The notes below the pieces were generated by a model. It made no database searches. It was not told the DNA's origin and was given only the letters and a program-made list of their open reading frames with translations. Below are positions 34,221 through 43,144 of a stretch of DNA of 53,769 nt, one piece after another; the stretch's first letter is position 1, and each line of letters starts with the position of its first letter. The stretch is taken from assembly GCA_910585355.1 (NCBI GenBank), contig CAJUDN010000010.1, positions 1-53,769 on the forward strand, read 5' to 3'. The translations under genes and the position numbers were made by a program. The stretch is from an uncultured Lachnospiraceae bacterium (lineage in GTDB: Bacteria; Bacillota_A; Clostridia; Lachnospirales; Lachnospiraceae).

Positions 34221-34249
34221 TTGTATTTCCGGAGGAAAGTTGTTATAAT
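34221..34249 (+). promoter_or_regulatory. Promoter of the NhaD-like transporter operon
   Basis: TTGTAT (34221-34226), 17 bp, TATAAT (34244-34249); start codon about 80 nt downstream. Confidence 0.7.
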
Positions 34250-34331
34250 TGTGGGCTGTATCAGAAAATGAATATGAAATGAGTATGCATAGGAATGAGT
34301 ATGATAGGAATGAGACAAATTATGGAGGTTT

Positions 34332-35780
34332 ATGATGAAACGGTTAATTAATCTCTGTGGATGTCTGGGGGCCGTGTTCTTATTGAACCCTATGACGGCT
34401 CTGGCAGCGGAGACGGCAGCCCGGGAGGAAGCGAAAGGGATTCCTCCGTGGCTTTGCGTTCCTTTTGCAGGCCTTTTACTTTGCATTGCGGTTTTGCCGT
34501 TATGGAAGGCGGAATGGTGGGAGGCGCATCAGCCCCACGCAGTGGCATTCTGGTCCCTGCTTTTTACTGTGCCCTTTGCTGTTCTTTTTGGAACAGGAAC
34601 GGCAGCAGAGACGGTTCTGGAATGTATTATCAACGACTATCTTACATTTATTGTTTTACTGTTTGGATTGTTTTGCGTATCCGGAAATATTACCATGTCC
34701 GGCGACCTGGCCGGTTCGCCGAGAATCAATGTGGGGCTTCTGGCTTTTGGAACGCTTCTTTCCAGCTGGATTGGAACCACAGGGGCCAGCATGCTGATGA
34801 TCCGCCCGGTAATTAAAATGAATTCCTGGAGAAAGAGACGGCGCCATATTGTGATATTTTTTATTTTTATGGTTTCCAATATGGGCGGGTGTTTAACTCC
34901 CATTGGGGATCCGCCGCTTCTTATGGGGTTTATGAGAGGAGTTCCGTTCTTTTGGAGTCTGCATCTTTTGCCGCTTCTGCTTTTTAACATGGCGGTACTG
35001 CTTTTTCTGTTTTATAAGATTGACATGCGGGCGTACCGGGCGGATATTGCATCCGGCCTGAAACCAGATATCAGCAGGCCCGGTACGGAGCTTAAATTAA
35101 AGGGAGCTCACAACCTGATTTTTATTGTGATGATTGTGGCGGCCGTGATTTTAAGCGGAACGCTTCCTTCCCTTCCTGCATTTCAGAACGCGGAAGGAAA
35201 GGCGCTGGGAGTCCGTATTTTCGGAGAGGTGGTTCTGGGATATCCGTCTCTCATTGAGATTGTGATTATCCTTCTGGCTGCATTTTTATCTTTTAAGACC
35301 ACGGATGTGTCTATTCGCCGGGAAAATCACTTTACCTGGGGCGCTATCCGGGAGGTTGCCGTTTTATTTATCGGAATTTTCATTACCATGCAGCCGGCCC
35401 TCATGCTTTTGAAGGCCAACGGAGCAAGGCTTGGAATCACAGAGCCCTTCCAGATGTTCTGGACCACAGGTGTCCTTTCCAGTTTTCTTGATAATACGCC
35501 TACCTACCTGGTATTTTTAACCACGGCCGGGGCGCTGGGACTGGGAGAGGGAATGGCTACCTCCCTGGGAGTGGTTCCTGTGAAGATGCTGTTAGCGATT
35601 TCTGCGGGAGCTGTGTTTATGGGGGCCAATACATATATTGGAAACGCGCCTAACTTTATGGTGAAGTCCATAGCGGATGAAAACGGTATCCGGATGCCTT
35701 CGTTTTTTGGCTACCTTTTGTGGTCTTTCATAATGCTGTTTCCTGTATTTATTCTGGATACGCTGGTATTCTTTTTGTAG
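34332..35780 (+). CDS. Sodium:proton antiporter / anion permease, NhaD-ArsB-like
   Basis: 482 residues with roughly twelve hydrophobic segments after a cleavable-looking N-terminal segment. Belongs to the ion transporter superfamily; conserved features include the two pseudo-symmetric motifs GTTGASMLMIRPVI (about 150) and DNTPTYLVFL (about 395), and SNMGGCLTPIGDPPLLMGF. Closest in character to sodium:proton antiporters of the NhaD/UIT3 group; a citrate or dicarboxylate role is possible. Starts after TGGAGGTTT. The cytidylate-kinase-like gene follows after 15 nt, so the two are co-transcribed. Confidence 0.88.
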   Translation: MMKRLINLCGCLGAVFLLNPMTALAAETAAREEAKGIPPWLCVPFAGLLLCIAVLPLWKAEWWEAHQPHAVAFWSLLFTVPFAVLFGTGTAAETVLECIINDYLTFIVLLFGLFCVSGNITMSGDLAGSPRINVGLLAFGTLLSSWIGTTGASMLMIRPVIKMNSWRKRRRHIVIFFIFMVSNMGGCLTPIGDPPLLMGFMRGVPFFWSLHLLPLLLFNMAVLLFLFYKIDMRAYRADIASGLKPDISRPGTELKLKGAHNLIFIVMIVAAVILSGTLPSLPAFQNAEGKALGVRIFGEVVLGYPSLIEIVIILLAAFLSFKTTDVSIRRENHFTWGAIREVAVLFIGIFITMQPALMLLKANGARLGITEPFQMFWTTGVLSSFLDNTPTYLVFLTTAGALGLGEGMATSLGVVPVKMLLAISAGAVFMGANTYIGNAPNFMVKSIADENGIRMPSFFGYLLWSFIMLFPVFILDTLVFFL

Positions 35781-35795
35781 GAAGGGGGAGCAGAT

Positions 35796-36821
35796 ATGCC
35801 TATTAACAGAGATGAAATCAAAGAGCTGGCGGAGCATATTTATGATCTGGATGCGGAAGTGTACTGCCATCTGGGCTCTTCCCTCGGCCGCGTGTTTAAC
35901 CGGGACAGGGAACGGTGCGTCAATGAGCTGACAGAGCTTTTAATGACTCGTCCCCAGGGGAATATTGTGCGGAGTGAGCTGGCGCTCATCGCGAACATGG
36001 CCCGAACCATCGAGGACAGGGAAGAACGGAAGCTTTGTATGCGGGAATACAACAGGATCCTGGGGGAAGTGATGAGCCTTCCCACAAGTTTTGCCAGCGG
36101 AGATGTGATTGACCCCAAAATGGCAAAGCTTAATACCTTTAATCTTCAGAACCGGTTTTCCAGTACGGACCACCTTATTATCTGCATCAGCTGGACTTAC
36201 GGAAGCGGCGGAATTGATGTGGGCTTTAAGCTGGCGGATAAGCTTAAAATTAATTACTATGACGCGGAAATATTCGAGGCGGTGCTGAAGCGCCTGGAGG
36301 CCGAAAAGGATGCGTTTCAGGACAAGGCAGGGTACACGCATGTGCAGAAGGAAATAAACCAGAGTCCGGCCAGCGCTTTTAAACCCATTAAGAAGATGAC
36401 CTTTAAAGAACACATGCGGGAATTCAGCCGGTATCACGGCCTTTCCAAACGGGACGCGGTGTTTTTTAACCAAAGTGATCTTTTGTGCGAGATGGCGGGA
36501 AAAGAGGATTTTATCATTATGGGACGGTGCGGGGATTCCATTATGACCAATAATAAGATTCCCCATTTGAGTATTTATATCACGGCTCCCGTGGAGCAGA
36601 GAATCCACCGGGCCATTGAAGTCAACGGCGGGCTGGACGAAAAGAAGGCCAGAAAGCTTTTAAAGCGTCTGGACAGGCAGCATTCCCGCTACTACAATTT
36701 CTACACGGGAAGAAGCTGGGGCAATGCCAATAACTATGATCTGTGCATCAACAGCGCGAGCTATGGGATTGACGGGACCGTGGATTTAATTATGCGGATG
36801 ATCAATAAAGGGACAAAATAA
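35796..36821 (+). CDS. Cytidylate kinase-like family protein
   Basis: 341 residues. The C-terminal two thirds (about 125-341) carry a P-loop nucleoside-kinase fold of the cytidylate-kinase-like family: Walker-type ISWTYGSGGIDVGFKLA near residue 130 and FIIMGRCGDSIM near 240. Residues 1-115 form a helical extension I cannot assign. Family members occur widely in Lachnospiraceae; true CMP kinase activity is not shown. Translation start follows GGAAGGGGG. Co-transcription with an ion transporter gives no clear clue to substrate. Confidence 0.8.
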   Translation: MPINRDEIKELAEHIYDLDAEVYCHLGSSLGRVFNRDRERCVNELTELLMTRPQGNIVRSELALIANMARTIEDREERKLCMREYNRILGEVMSLPTSFASGDVIDPKMAKLNTFNLQNRFSSTDHLIICISWTYGSGGIDVGFKLADKLKINYYDAEIFEAVLKRLEAEKDAFQDKAGYTHVQKEINQSPASAFKPIKKMTFKEHMREFSRYHGLSKRDAVFFNQSDLLCEMAGKEDFIIMGRCGDSIMTNNKIPHLSIYITAPVEQRIHRAIEVNGGLDEKKARKLLKRLDRQHSRYYNFYTGRSWGNANNYDLCINSASYGIDGTVDLIMRMINKGTK

Positions 36822-36881
36822 TAAGAATAAAGGGCTGTCAGGAAATGGGCGCCCTGATATTTATTGAATAATAAAGAAAAA

Positions 36882-36934
36882 AGGGTATCGCGAAAATCAC
36901 CAAGCAGATGACTGAGCGATACCCTGGCTTTATT
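36882..36934. terminator. Terminator between convergent genes
   Basis: AGGGTATCGC / GCGATACCCT followed by TTTATTTTT. Confidence 0.75.
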
Positions 36935-36980
36935 TTTGGACCGAAAAGACTTTGTTGCGTTATGTGCTAAAGTAAGATGG

Positions 36981-37037
36981 GATAAGGCCTTTCCCATGAA
37001 AGCAAAAGCACTTTGTCCGTGTATGCACACTTTTTTA
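36981..37037. repeat. Dispersed 57-bp intergenic repeat, copy 1
   Basis: Begins AAGGCCTTTCCCATGA and ends TGCACACTTTTTTAA; about 75-80% identical to 47561-47617. Contains the palindrome-like GGCCTTTCCC; on the minus strand it reads into the start of a transcript-like AAAAAGTGTGCA. Confidence 0.7.
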
Positions 37038-37042
37038 AACGT

Positions 37043-37624
37043 TTACTGCTGCTCGTAAGCGGCCCGCTGGCCGCCGATGTATTTGAGCCTGGTTCTGGCG
37101 CATACCACATGGGCCGAGCCGACGGCTTTTATTGTCGTGCGGACCGGGACTGCCACAGCACGAAGATGCATGCCGATTAAGGTATCTCCGATATCAATTC
37201 CTGCATGGGCTTTGACGCTTTCCGTGGCGCAGGGAGAGAAGAATCCGTTCCATGCCGCGGTGGAGAAAGAGCCGCCGGCTTTTAGCTGAGGCTTTACATT
37301 TACCATTTCCAGATTGTATTTTAACGCCGCTTCCTCCTCCATGATCAGGGCGCGGTTTAGATGCTCGCAGCACTGAGCAGCCAGGTAGATTCCATGTCTT
37401 CTGGCGACGGGATAGATGGCGTTGAATACGGTCTGCCCCACTTCTTTGCTGGAGTAGCAGCCGATGGCGTGGGCGGCAATTTCACTGGAGGAGCAGCCCA
37501 CCACGAGAATCTGTCCCTCTTTCATATGGGCGGCGGTGATCAGTTCCTCCGCCAGCTCCTTTGCCTGTCTGGCAATGACGTCCAGGTCGACGTCGATGGA
37601 TGTTGCGATATCTGTTGCACTCAT
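37043..37624 (-). CDS. UPF0340 / DUF436 family protein (YwlG-like)
   Basis: 193 residues, full-length member of the TIGR01440/UPF0340 family, function unknown. Conserved VVGCSSSEIAAHAIGCYSS (about 41-59), a glycine-rich KAGGSFSTAAWNGF and HAGIDIGDTLIGMHLR. Located 16 nt downstream of pncB on the same strand, with a short AGGTATTTT leader, so expressed from the pncB promoter. No membrane segment. In other Firmicutes the gene sits near glyA or upp, so a nucleotide or one-carbon link is possible but unproven. Confidence 0.9.
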   Translation of the reverse strand: MSATDIATSIDVDLDVIARQAKELAEELITAAHMKEGQILVVGCSSSEIAAHAIGCYSSKEVGQTVFNAIYPVARRHGIYLAAQCCEHLNRALIMEEEAALKYNLEMVNVKPQLKAGGSFSTAAWNGFFSPCATESVKAHAGIDIGDTLIGMHLRAVAVPVRTTIKAVGSAHVVCARTRLKYIGGQRAAYEQQ

Positions 37625-37640
37625 AAAAATACCTCATTTT

Positions 37641-39098
37641 TTAGTCAAAGTGATAGGAATCCAGGAGCTGCGCTCTCATGTGCCACAGCTCGTTGGAAAG
37701 GTCCACATGAACCTCATGGGGATTTACAAGACGTTTTGTCTCATCCCATAAGGTATCGAGCTCTTTTTTACAGTATTGCTGAATGTCCATAACCCTGGGA
37801 GAATGGTATACGCAGGAGCCATTTTTGAACACGGGAATTAAAAGTTCTCTCATGACGTATGTTCCGGGGGCCAAAAGCGTTTTTTTCCAGGTGGCGACGG
37901 GGTCAAACAGCAGCAGCGAATTGCTTTCGTCGTAGGATTCCCCTGCCAGGCAGATCAGATCGGCGATGATTTTGTGGCTTTCCCGGCCATAAATTCTGTA
38001 AATGGTTTTGTTTCCGGGATTGGTGATCTTTTCTGCATTCTCGGATACCTTTATTTTTGGAAGGAATTTTCCGGTAGCCCTGTCCTTGATGGCAGCCAGT
38101 TTATATACGCCGCCGAAGGACGGGCAGTCCTTGGAGGTAATCAGGTTGGTGCCGACGCCCCAGGAGTTGATGGTTGCGCCCTGGTTTTTTAAACTGGTAA
38201 TCAGCGTTTCATCCAGATCATTGGAGGCGGAGATTACAGCATCGTTGAAGCCGGCGGCGTCCAGCATCTTTTTCGCTTCTTTTGAGAGGTATGCCAGGTC
38301 GCCGCTGTCCATGCGGATGCCATAGAAGGTCAGAGGGATACCGGCCTCTCTCATTTCTGTGAATACCTGAATGGCGTGCGGGATACCGGATTTTAAGGTA
38401 TCATAGGTATCCACAAGGAGGATGCAGGCGGAGGGATAGAGCTTCGCATAGGTACGGAACGCAGTCAGTTCATCCGGGAAGCTCATAATCCAGCTATGGG
38501 CGTGGGTTCCTTTTACGGGGACATCAAACATCTGCCCGCAGAGTACGTTGGAGGTTCCGATGCATCCGGCAATCATGGCGGCACGGGCGCCGTAAATTCC
38601 TGCATCCGGGCCCTGAGCGCGGCGGAGTCCGAATTCCATCACACCATCTCCGCGGGCAGCATGGACAATGCGGGCGGTTTTTGTGGCAATAAGGCTCTGA
38701 TGGTTAATGATGTTCAAAAGGGCCGTTTCAATGAGCTGGGCCTGCATAATGGGGGCAATGACTTTTACTAGCGGCTCCCGCGGGAAGACAACGGTTCCCT
38801 CGGGAATCGCGTAAATATCCCCGGTGAACCGGAAGGTCAAAAGGTATTCCAGAAATTCTTCCCTGAAGATTCCTGTGGAACGGAGATATTCAATGTCCTC
38901 TTTATCAAAATGCAGGTTTTCAACATATTCGATTACCTGCTCTAAGCCGGCCGCAATGGCGAATCCGTTACCGTTGGGATTGGCGCGGTAAAAGGCGTCG
39001 AAAATAACGGTTTCGTTGGCATCTTTCGCGTAAAAATATCCCTGCATCATGGTCAGCTCATAAAGGTCCGTGAGCAAAGTGAGATTTCGTTGGCTCAT
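37641..39098 (-). CDS. pncB: Nicotinate phosphoribosyltransferase
   Basis: 485 residues; makes nicotinate mononucleotide from nicotinate and PRPP, the salvage entry to NAD. Seen: TDLYELTMMQGYF at the N-terminus, EFGLRRAQGPDAG (about 176-188), the catalytic region GTHAHSWIMSFPDE (about 213-226), and the PRPP site IRMDSGDLAYLS. Belongs to the longer Firmicute PncB group. Start after AAGGAGAAAG. Promoter on the minus strand at 39139-39166. Confidence 0.95.
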   Translation of the reverse strand: MSQRNLTLLTDLYELTMMQGYFYAKDANETVIFDAFYRANPNGNGFAIAAGLEQVIEYVENLHFDKEDIEYLRSTGIFREEFLEYLLTFRFTGDIYAIPEGTVVFPREPLVKVIAPIMQAQLIETALLNIINHQSLIATKTARIVHAARGDGVMEFGLRRAQGPDAGIYGARAAMIAGCIGTSNVLCGQMFDVPVKGTHAHSWIMSFPDELTAFRTYAKLYPSACILLVDTYDTLKSGIPHAIQVFTEMREAGIPLTFYGIRMDSGDLAYLSKEAKKMLDAAGFNDAVISASNDLDETLITSLKNQGATINSWGVGTNLITSKDCPSFGGVYKLAAIKDRATGKFLPKIKVSENAEKITNPGNKTIYRIYGRESHKIIADLICLAGESYDESNSLLLFDPVATWKKTLLAPGTYVMRELLIPVFKNGSCVYHSPRVMDIQQYCKKELDTLWDETKRLVNPHEVHVDLSNELWHMRAQLLDSYHFD

Positions 39099-39138
39099 AA
39101 TACTTTCTCCTTATCGGTGGTAGGATTTTATTTTCTCC

Positions 39139-39166
39139 AGTATAGCATGATATCATGAAAACGCAA
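39139..39166 (-). promoter_or_regulatory. pncB promoter
   Basis: Minus strand TTGCGT (39161-39166), 16 bp, TATACT (39139-39144). Confidence 0.6.
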
Positions 39167-39209
39167 ATGAATTGTTAATAAAATAACAAATATGGAGAAT
39201 TTGCAGGAC

Positions 39210-39433
39210 GAACGGTTACCGGTCATGGGAGAGGGCGTCTTCTTGCCCGCGTACTACAGACAGGAAGATGCAAGACGGAAGTTATTGTTTACGGGAGGAG
39301 GACATCTTCTTGCCCGCGTATCGCGGACAAGAAGCATTGGGCGTTTGCCCGATGTGGAAAAACAGATAAAATCAGTCTTACAAGCAAGCTTGACGCCTGT
39401 TTTTATCCGTTTTTCCCCGCCCTGCGAACTGTT
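39210..39433. repeat. Hairpin-rich intergenic repeat element
   Basis: Bounded by GAACGGTTACC and GAACTGTTACGG. Holds two related hairpins: a decayed one at 39237-39270 and CTTCTTGCCCGCG-tat-CGCGGACAAGAAG (39306-39334), then GGGCGTTTGCCCGATGT and a CTGTTTT..TCCG..TTTCCCCG tail shared with 24656-24805. No protein-coding signal. Confidence 0.6.
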
Positions 39434-39465
39434 ACGGAAAAATTTGAGAACCTAAGAGGAAAACC

Positions 39466-39494
39466 TTGACTTTTTCCGGGCAAATTCTTATAAT
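39466..39494 (+). promoter_or_regulatory. ileS promoter
   Basis: TTGACT (39466-39471), 17 bp, TATAAT (39489-39494), driving the T-box leader. Confidence 0.8.
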
Positions 39495-39499
39495 TATAG

Positions 39500-39757
39500 A
39501 ACCTAAAACATATAAAACAGCAATGACGGAGACAGTAAATCTGCAGGAAGGCCGAAGCGAGCCGGGGATGATGGAAGCCTGGCGCCGGGTGCAGATGGAA
39601 AATCACTCCTGAGCTGGCGGCTGAAACAAAAAACGCTGCAAGTAAGCCTGTCCGGTTTTCCCCCGTTAAAAGGAACTCATATGTCAGTATGCAGTGATAG
39701 GTGGTAAAACGAGCTTATATCTCGTCCTGTTCGCAAGAGCAGGACGATTTTTGTTTT
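39500..39757 (+). promoter_or_regulatory. T-box leader of ileS (isoleucine specific)
   Basis: Stem I region begins near AATGACGGAGACAGTA; the specifier ATC (Ile) occurs in GGAAAATCACTCCTGAGC (39596-39613), at the usual position just ahead of CCTGAGC. A shortened T-box core AGGTGGTAAAACGAG (39699-39713) carries TGGT, complementary to the ACCA end of tRNA. The terminator CGTCCTG..GCAA..CAGGACG with T-run lies at 39723-39752, and the antiterminator would form between the T-box core and its left arm. Uncharged tRNA-Ile should allow readthrough into ileS. Confidence 0.85.
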
Positions 39758-39919
39758 CATCAGGGAAGACAAAAATCCACAGCAGGCAAAGAATCGAAAA
39801 GAGCAGGATTCTTTTTTGAGAATGCAAAGGAAAAAGCGGAGGCATACGACACAAACGGATAACCGAAAGACGCTGTGAAGAGAAAGCAGCACACGAAACA
39901 AGATTGGAGGAACTGTGTC

Positions 39920-42900
39920 ATGTACGAGAAGGTGTCGACAGATTTGAATTTTGTGGACAGAGAAAAGCAGGTGGAGAAATTCTGGAAGGATCAGAAAATC
40001 TTTGAGAAGAGTATCGACAGCAGAAAAAAGGGAACTCCCTATGTATTTTACGACGGACCGCCGACGGCCAATGGAAAGCCCCATATCGGTCATGTGCTGA
40101 CCCGTGTAATTAAAGATATGATTCCCAGATACCGCACAATGAAGGGATATATGGTTCCAAGAAAGGCAGGATGGGATACTCATGGGCTTCCTGTTGAGCT
40201 GGAAGTGGAGAAGAAGCTGGGCCTGGACGGTAAGGAACAGATTGAGCAGTACGGTTTAGGGCCGTTCATCGGGTACTGTAAAGAGAGCGTATGGAAATAT
40301 AAAGGCATGTGGGAGGATTTCTCCAGTACTGTTGGATTCTGGGCTGATATGGAACATCCCTATGTTACTTACCATGATGATTATATTGAATCCGAGTGGT
40401 GGGCGCTGAAAGAGATTTGGAACAAGGGGCTGCTTTACAAGGGATTTAAGATCGTTCCCTACTGTCCGCGCTGCGGCACCCCCCTATCCAGTCATGAGGT
40501 GGCGCAGGGATATAAGGATGTAAAAGAGCGTTCCGCCATCGTCCGTTTTAAGGTAAAAGATGAGGATGCATATATTCTGGCATGGACCACGACGCCCTGG
40601 ACTCTTCCCAGCAATATTGCCCTTTGCGTAAACCCGAAGGAGACCTATGCGAAGGTAAAGGCTGCCGACGGCTATACTTACTATATGGCGGAGGCGCTTC
40701 TGGATACGGTTCTTGGCAAACTGGCCGATAAAGAAAACGGCGCTCCGGCTTATGAGATCTTAGAGACTTATACCGGAAAAGAACTGGAGTATAAAGAGTA
40801 TGAGCCGCTTCTGGACTGCGCGGTGGAGATCTGCAGAAAGCAGAATAAGAAGGCATACTATGTGACCTGTGCGGATTATGTAACTCTTACCGACGGTACC
40901 GGAGTGGTACACATTGCTCCGGCATTCGGTGAGGACGATGCCCAGGTGGGCAGAAAATATGATCTTCCGTTCGTACAGCTTGTGGATGCAAAAGGAAATA
41001 TGACAGAGGAAACTCCGTACGCAGGCGTATTTGTAAAGAAAGCCGACCCCATGGTATTAAAGGACTTAAATAGTAAGGGTCTGCTGTTCGAAGCGCCTGT
41101 GTTTGAGCACAGCTATCCGCACTGCTGGAGATGTGATACTCCTCTTATCTACTATGCGCGTGAGTCATGGTTCATTAAGATGACCGCCGTAAAAGAAGAT
41201 TTAATCAGAAATAACAACACGATTAACTGGATTCCGGAATCCATCGGCAAGGGCCGTTTTGGGGACTGGCTGGAAAATATTCAGGACTGGGGCATTTCCA
41301 GAAACCGTTACTGGGGAACTCCGCTTCCCGTATGGCAGTGTGAGTGCGGCCATATGCACTGCATCGGCGGACGGGATGAATTAAAGAAGATGAGCCCCAA
41401 CTATGCGGATGTGGTGAAAAAGTACGGGAAGGAGATGGACGGAGATCAGGGCGAAGTGGAGCTTCACCGTCCGTTTATTGATGATGTGGTCATTGCCTGT
41501 CCAAAGTGCGGCAAAGAAATGCACCGGGTGCCGGAAGTTATCGACTGCTGGTTCGACTCCGGAGCCATGCCTTTCGCACAGCACCACTATCCTTTTGAGA
41601 ATCAGGAATTGTTTGAATCTCAGTTTCCGGCCCAGTTTATTTCCGAGGCTGTGGACCAGACAAGAGGATGGTTCTATTCTCTGCTTGCGGAATCCACACT
41701 GTTATTCAACAAGGCGCCCTATGAGAACGTTATCGTTCTGGGCCATGTCCAGGATGAGAACGGCCAGAAGATGAGCAAATCCAAGGGCAATGCCGTTGAT
41801 CCCTTTGAGGCGTTAGCGCAGTACGGCGCAGACGCCATCCGCTGGTATTTCTACATCAACAGCGCTCCCTGGCTCCCGAACCGCTTCCATGGGAAGGCGG
41901 TGATGGAAGGTCAGAGAAAGTTCATGGGAACGCTCTGGAACACCTATGCGTTCTTTGTTCTCTACGCAAATATTGACAATTTTGACGCCACAAAATACAG
42001 TCTGGACTATGAAAAACTGTCTGTGATGGATAAGTGGCTGTTATCCAGGCTGAACTCCACTGTGAAAGAGGTGGACCATGATCTGGAGAATTACCGGATC
42101 CCGGAGGCCGCAAGAGCCCTTCAGGATTTCGTGGACGACATGAGCAACTGGTATGTAAGAAGAAGCCGCGAGCGTTTCTGGGCAAAGGGAATGGAGCAGG
42201 ATAAGATCAATGCCTATATGACGTTATATACCGCCTTAGTAGATCTTTCCAAGGCGGCGGCCCCCATGATTCCGTTCATGACCGAGGAGATCTACCTGAA
42301 TCTGGTAAAATCCATCGATGCCGCCGCTCCGGAGAGTATCCACCTGTGTGATTTCCCGGAAGTGAAGGAAGCCTGGATTGACTCTGAACTGGAAACAAAG
42401 ATGGATGAGGTCTTAAAAATCGTGGTTATGGGCCGCGCCGCCAGGAATACGGCGAACATCAAGAACCGTCAGCCTATTGCCAGAATGTTTGTAAAGGCTC
42501 CCAGGGAGCTTCCGGAGTTTTATCAGGAGATTATCGAGGATGAGCTCAATGTAAAGAGCGTGGAATTTACCAATGACGTTCGTGAGTTTACTTCCTATAC
42601 CTTCAAGCCGCAGCTTAAGACTGTCGGACCGAAATACGGAAAACAGCTTGGAAACATCAGAAAGGCCCTTACGGAGTTAGACGGCAATGCCGCCATGGAT
42701 ACCTTAAATGAGAAGGGCGCCCTGACTTTTGCCTTCGACAAAGCAGAAGTGGTTCTCACAAAGGAAGATCTGCTGATTGACATGGCCCAGACGGAAGGCT
42801 ATGTTTCAGAGGGAGATAACACCATCACTGTGGTTCTGGATACGAGAATGACTCCCGAACTTCTGGAAGAGGGATTTTACAGAGAGTTGGTAAGCAAGAT

Positions 42901-43123
42901 TCAGACGATGAGAAAGGAAGCCGGCTTTGAGGTCATGGATCATATCTATGTCTATGCGGACAAGAACGAAAAGATTGCCGGAATCATCAGGAATTATGCG
43001 GATCATTTAAAGGAGGAGGTCCTGGCGGACAGCATTGGTCTTGGCCAGATGACCGGATATACAAAGGAATGGAACATTAATGGAGAAAACGTGATTCTTG
43101 GCGTTGCCAAGGTGACGAAATAA
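39920..43123 (+). CDS. ileS: Isoleucyl-tRNA synthetase
   Basis: 1,067 residues; charges tRNA-Ile. HIGH motif within PTANGKPHIGHVLT (about 48-61), editing domain (about 190-390, WTTTPWTLPSN), KMSKS as GQKMSKSKGN (about 614-623) and the C-terminal anticodon-binding domain. It is of the longer, eukaryote-like type 2 IleRS seen in many anaerobic Firmicutes, lacking the terminal zinc-finger of type 1 enzymes; type 2 enzymes are typically less sensitive to mupirocin. Start at 39920 chosen because GGAGGAAC precedes it and MYEKVSTDLNFVDREKQVEKFW matches the family; the frame opens 15 codons earlier. glgP follows 21 nt downstream. Confidence 0.97.
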   Translation: MYEKVSTDLNFVDREKQVEKFWKDQKIFEKSIDSRKKGTPYVFYDGPPTANGKPHIGHVLTRVIKDMIPRYRTMKGYMVPRKAGWDTHGLPVELEVEKKLGLDGKEQIEQYGLGPFIGYCKESVWKYKGMWEDFSSTVGFWADMEHPYVTYHDDYIESEWWALKEIWNKGLLYKGFKIVPYCPRCGTPLSSHEVAQGYKDVKERSAIVRFKVKDEDAYILAWTTTPWTLPSNIALCVNPKETYAKVKAADGYTYYMAEALLDTVLGKLADKENGAPAYEILETYTGKELEYKEYEPLLDCAVEICRKQNKKAYYVTCADYVTLTDGTGVVHIAPAFGEDDAQVGRKYDLPFVQLVDAKGNMTEETPYAGVFVKKADPMVLKDLNSKGLLFEAPVFEHSYPHCWRCDTPLIYYARESWFIKMTAVKEDLIRNNNTINWIPESIGKGRFGDWLENIQDWGISRNRYWGTPLPVWQCECGHMHCIGGRDELKKMSPNYADVVKKYGKEMDGDQGEVELHRPFIDDVVIACPKCGKEMHRVPEVIDCWFDSGAMPFAQHHYPFENQELFESQFPAQFISEAVDQTRGWFYSLLAESTLLFNKAPYENVIVLGHVQDENGQKMSKSKGNAVDPFEALAQYGADAIRWYFYINSAPWLPNRFHGKAVMEGQRKFMGTLWNTYAFFVLYANIDNFDATKYSLDYEKLSVMDKWLLSRLNSTVKEVDHDLENYRIPEAARALQDFVDDMSNWYVRRSRERFWAKGMEQDKINAYMTLYTALVDLSKAAAPMIPFMTEEIYLNLVKSIDAAAPESIHLCDFPEVKEAWIDSELETKMDEVLKIVVMGRAARNTANIKNRQPIARMFVKAPRELPEFYQEIIEDELNVKSVEFTNDVREFTSYTFKPQLKTVGPKYGKQLGNIRKALTELDGNAAMDTLNEKGALTFAFDKAEVVLTKEDLLIDMAQTEGYVSEGDNTITVVLDTRMTPELLEEGFYRELVSKIQTMRKEAGFEVMDHIYVYADKNEKIAGIIRNYADHLKEEVLADSIGLGQMTGYTKEWNINGENVILGVAKVTK

Positions 43124-43144
43124 GAATGTAGGAGGGACAGTGAC

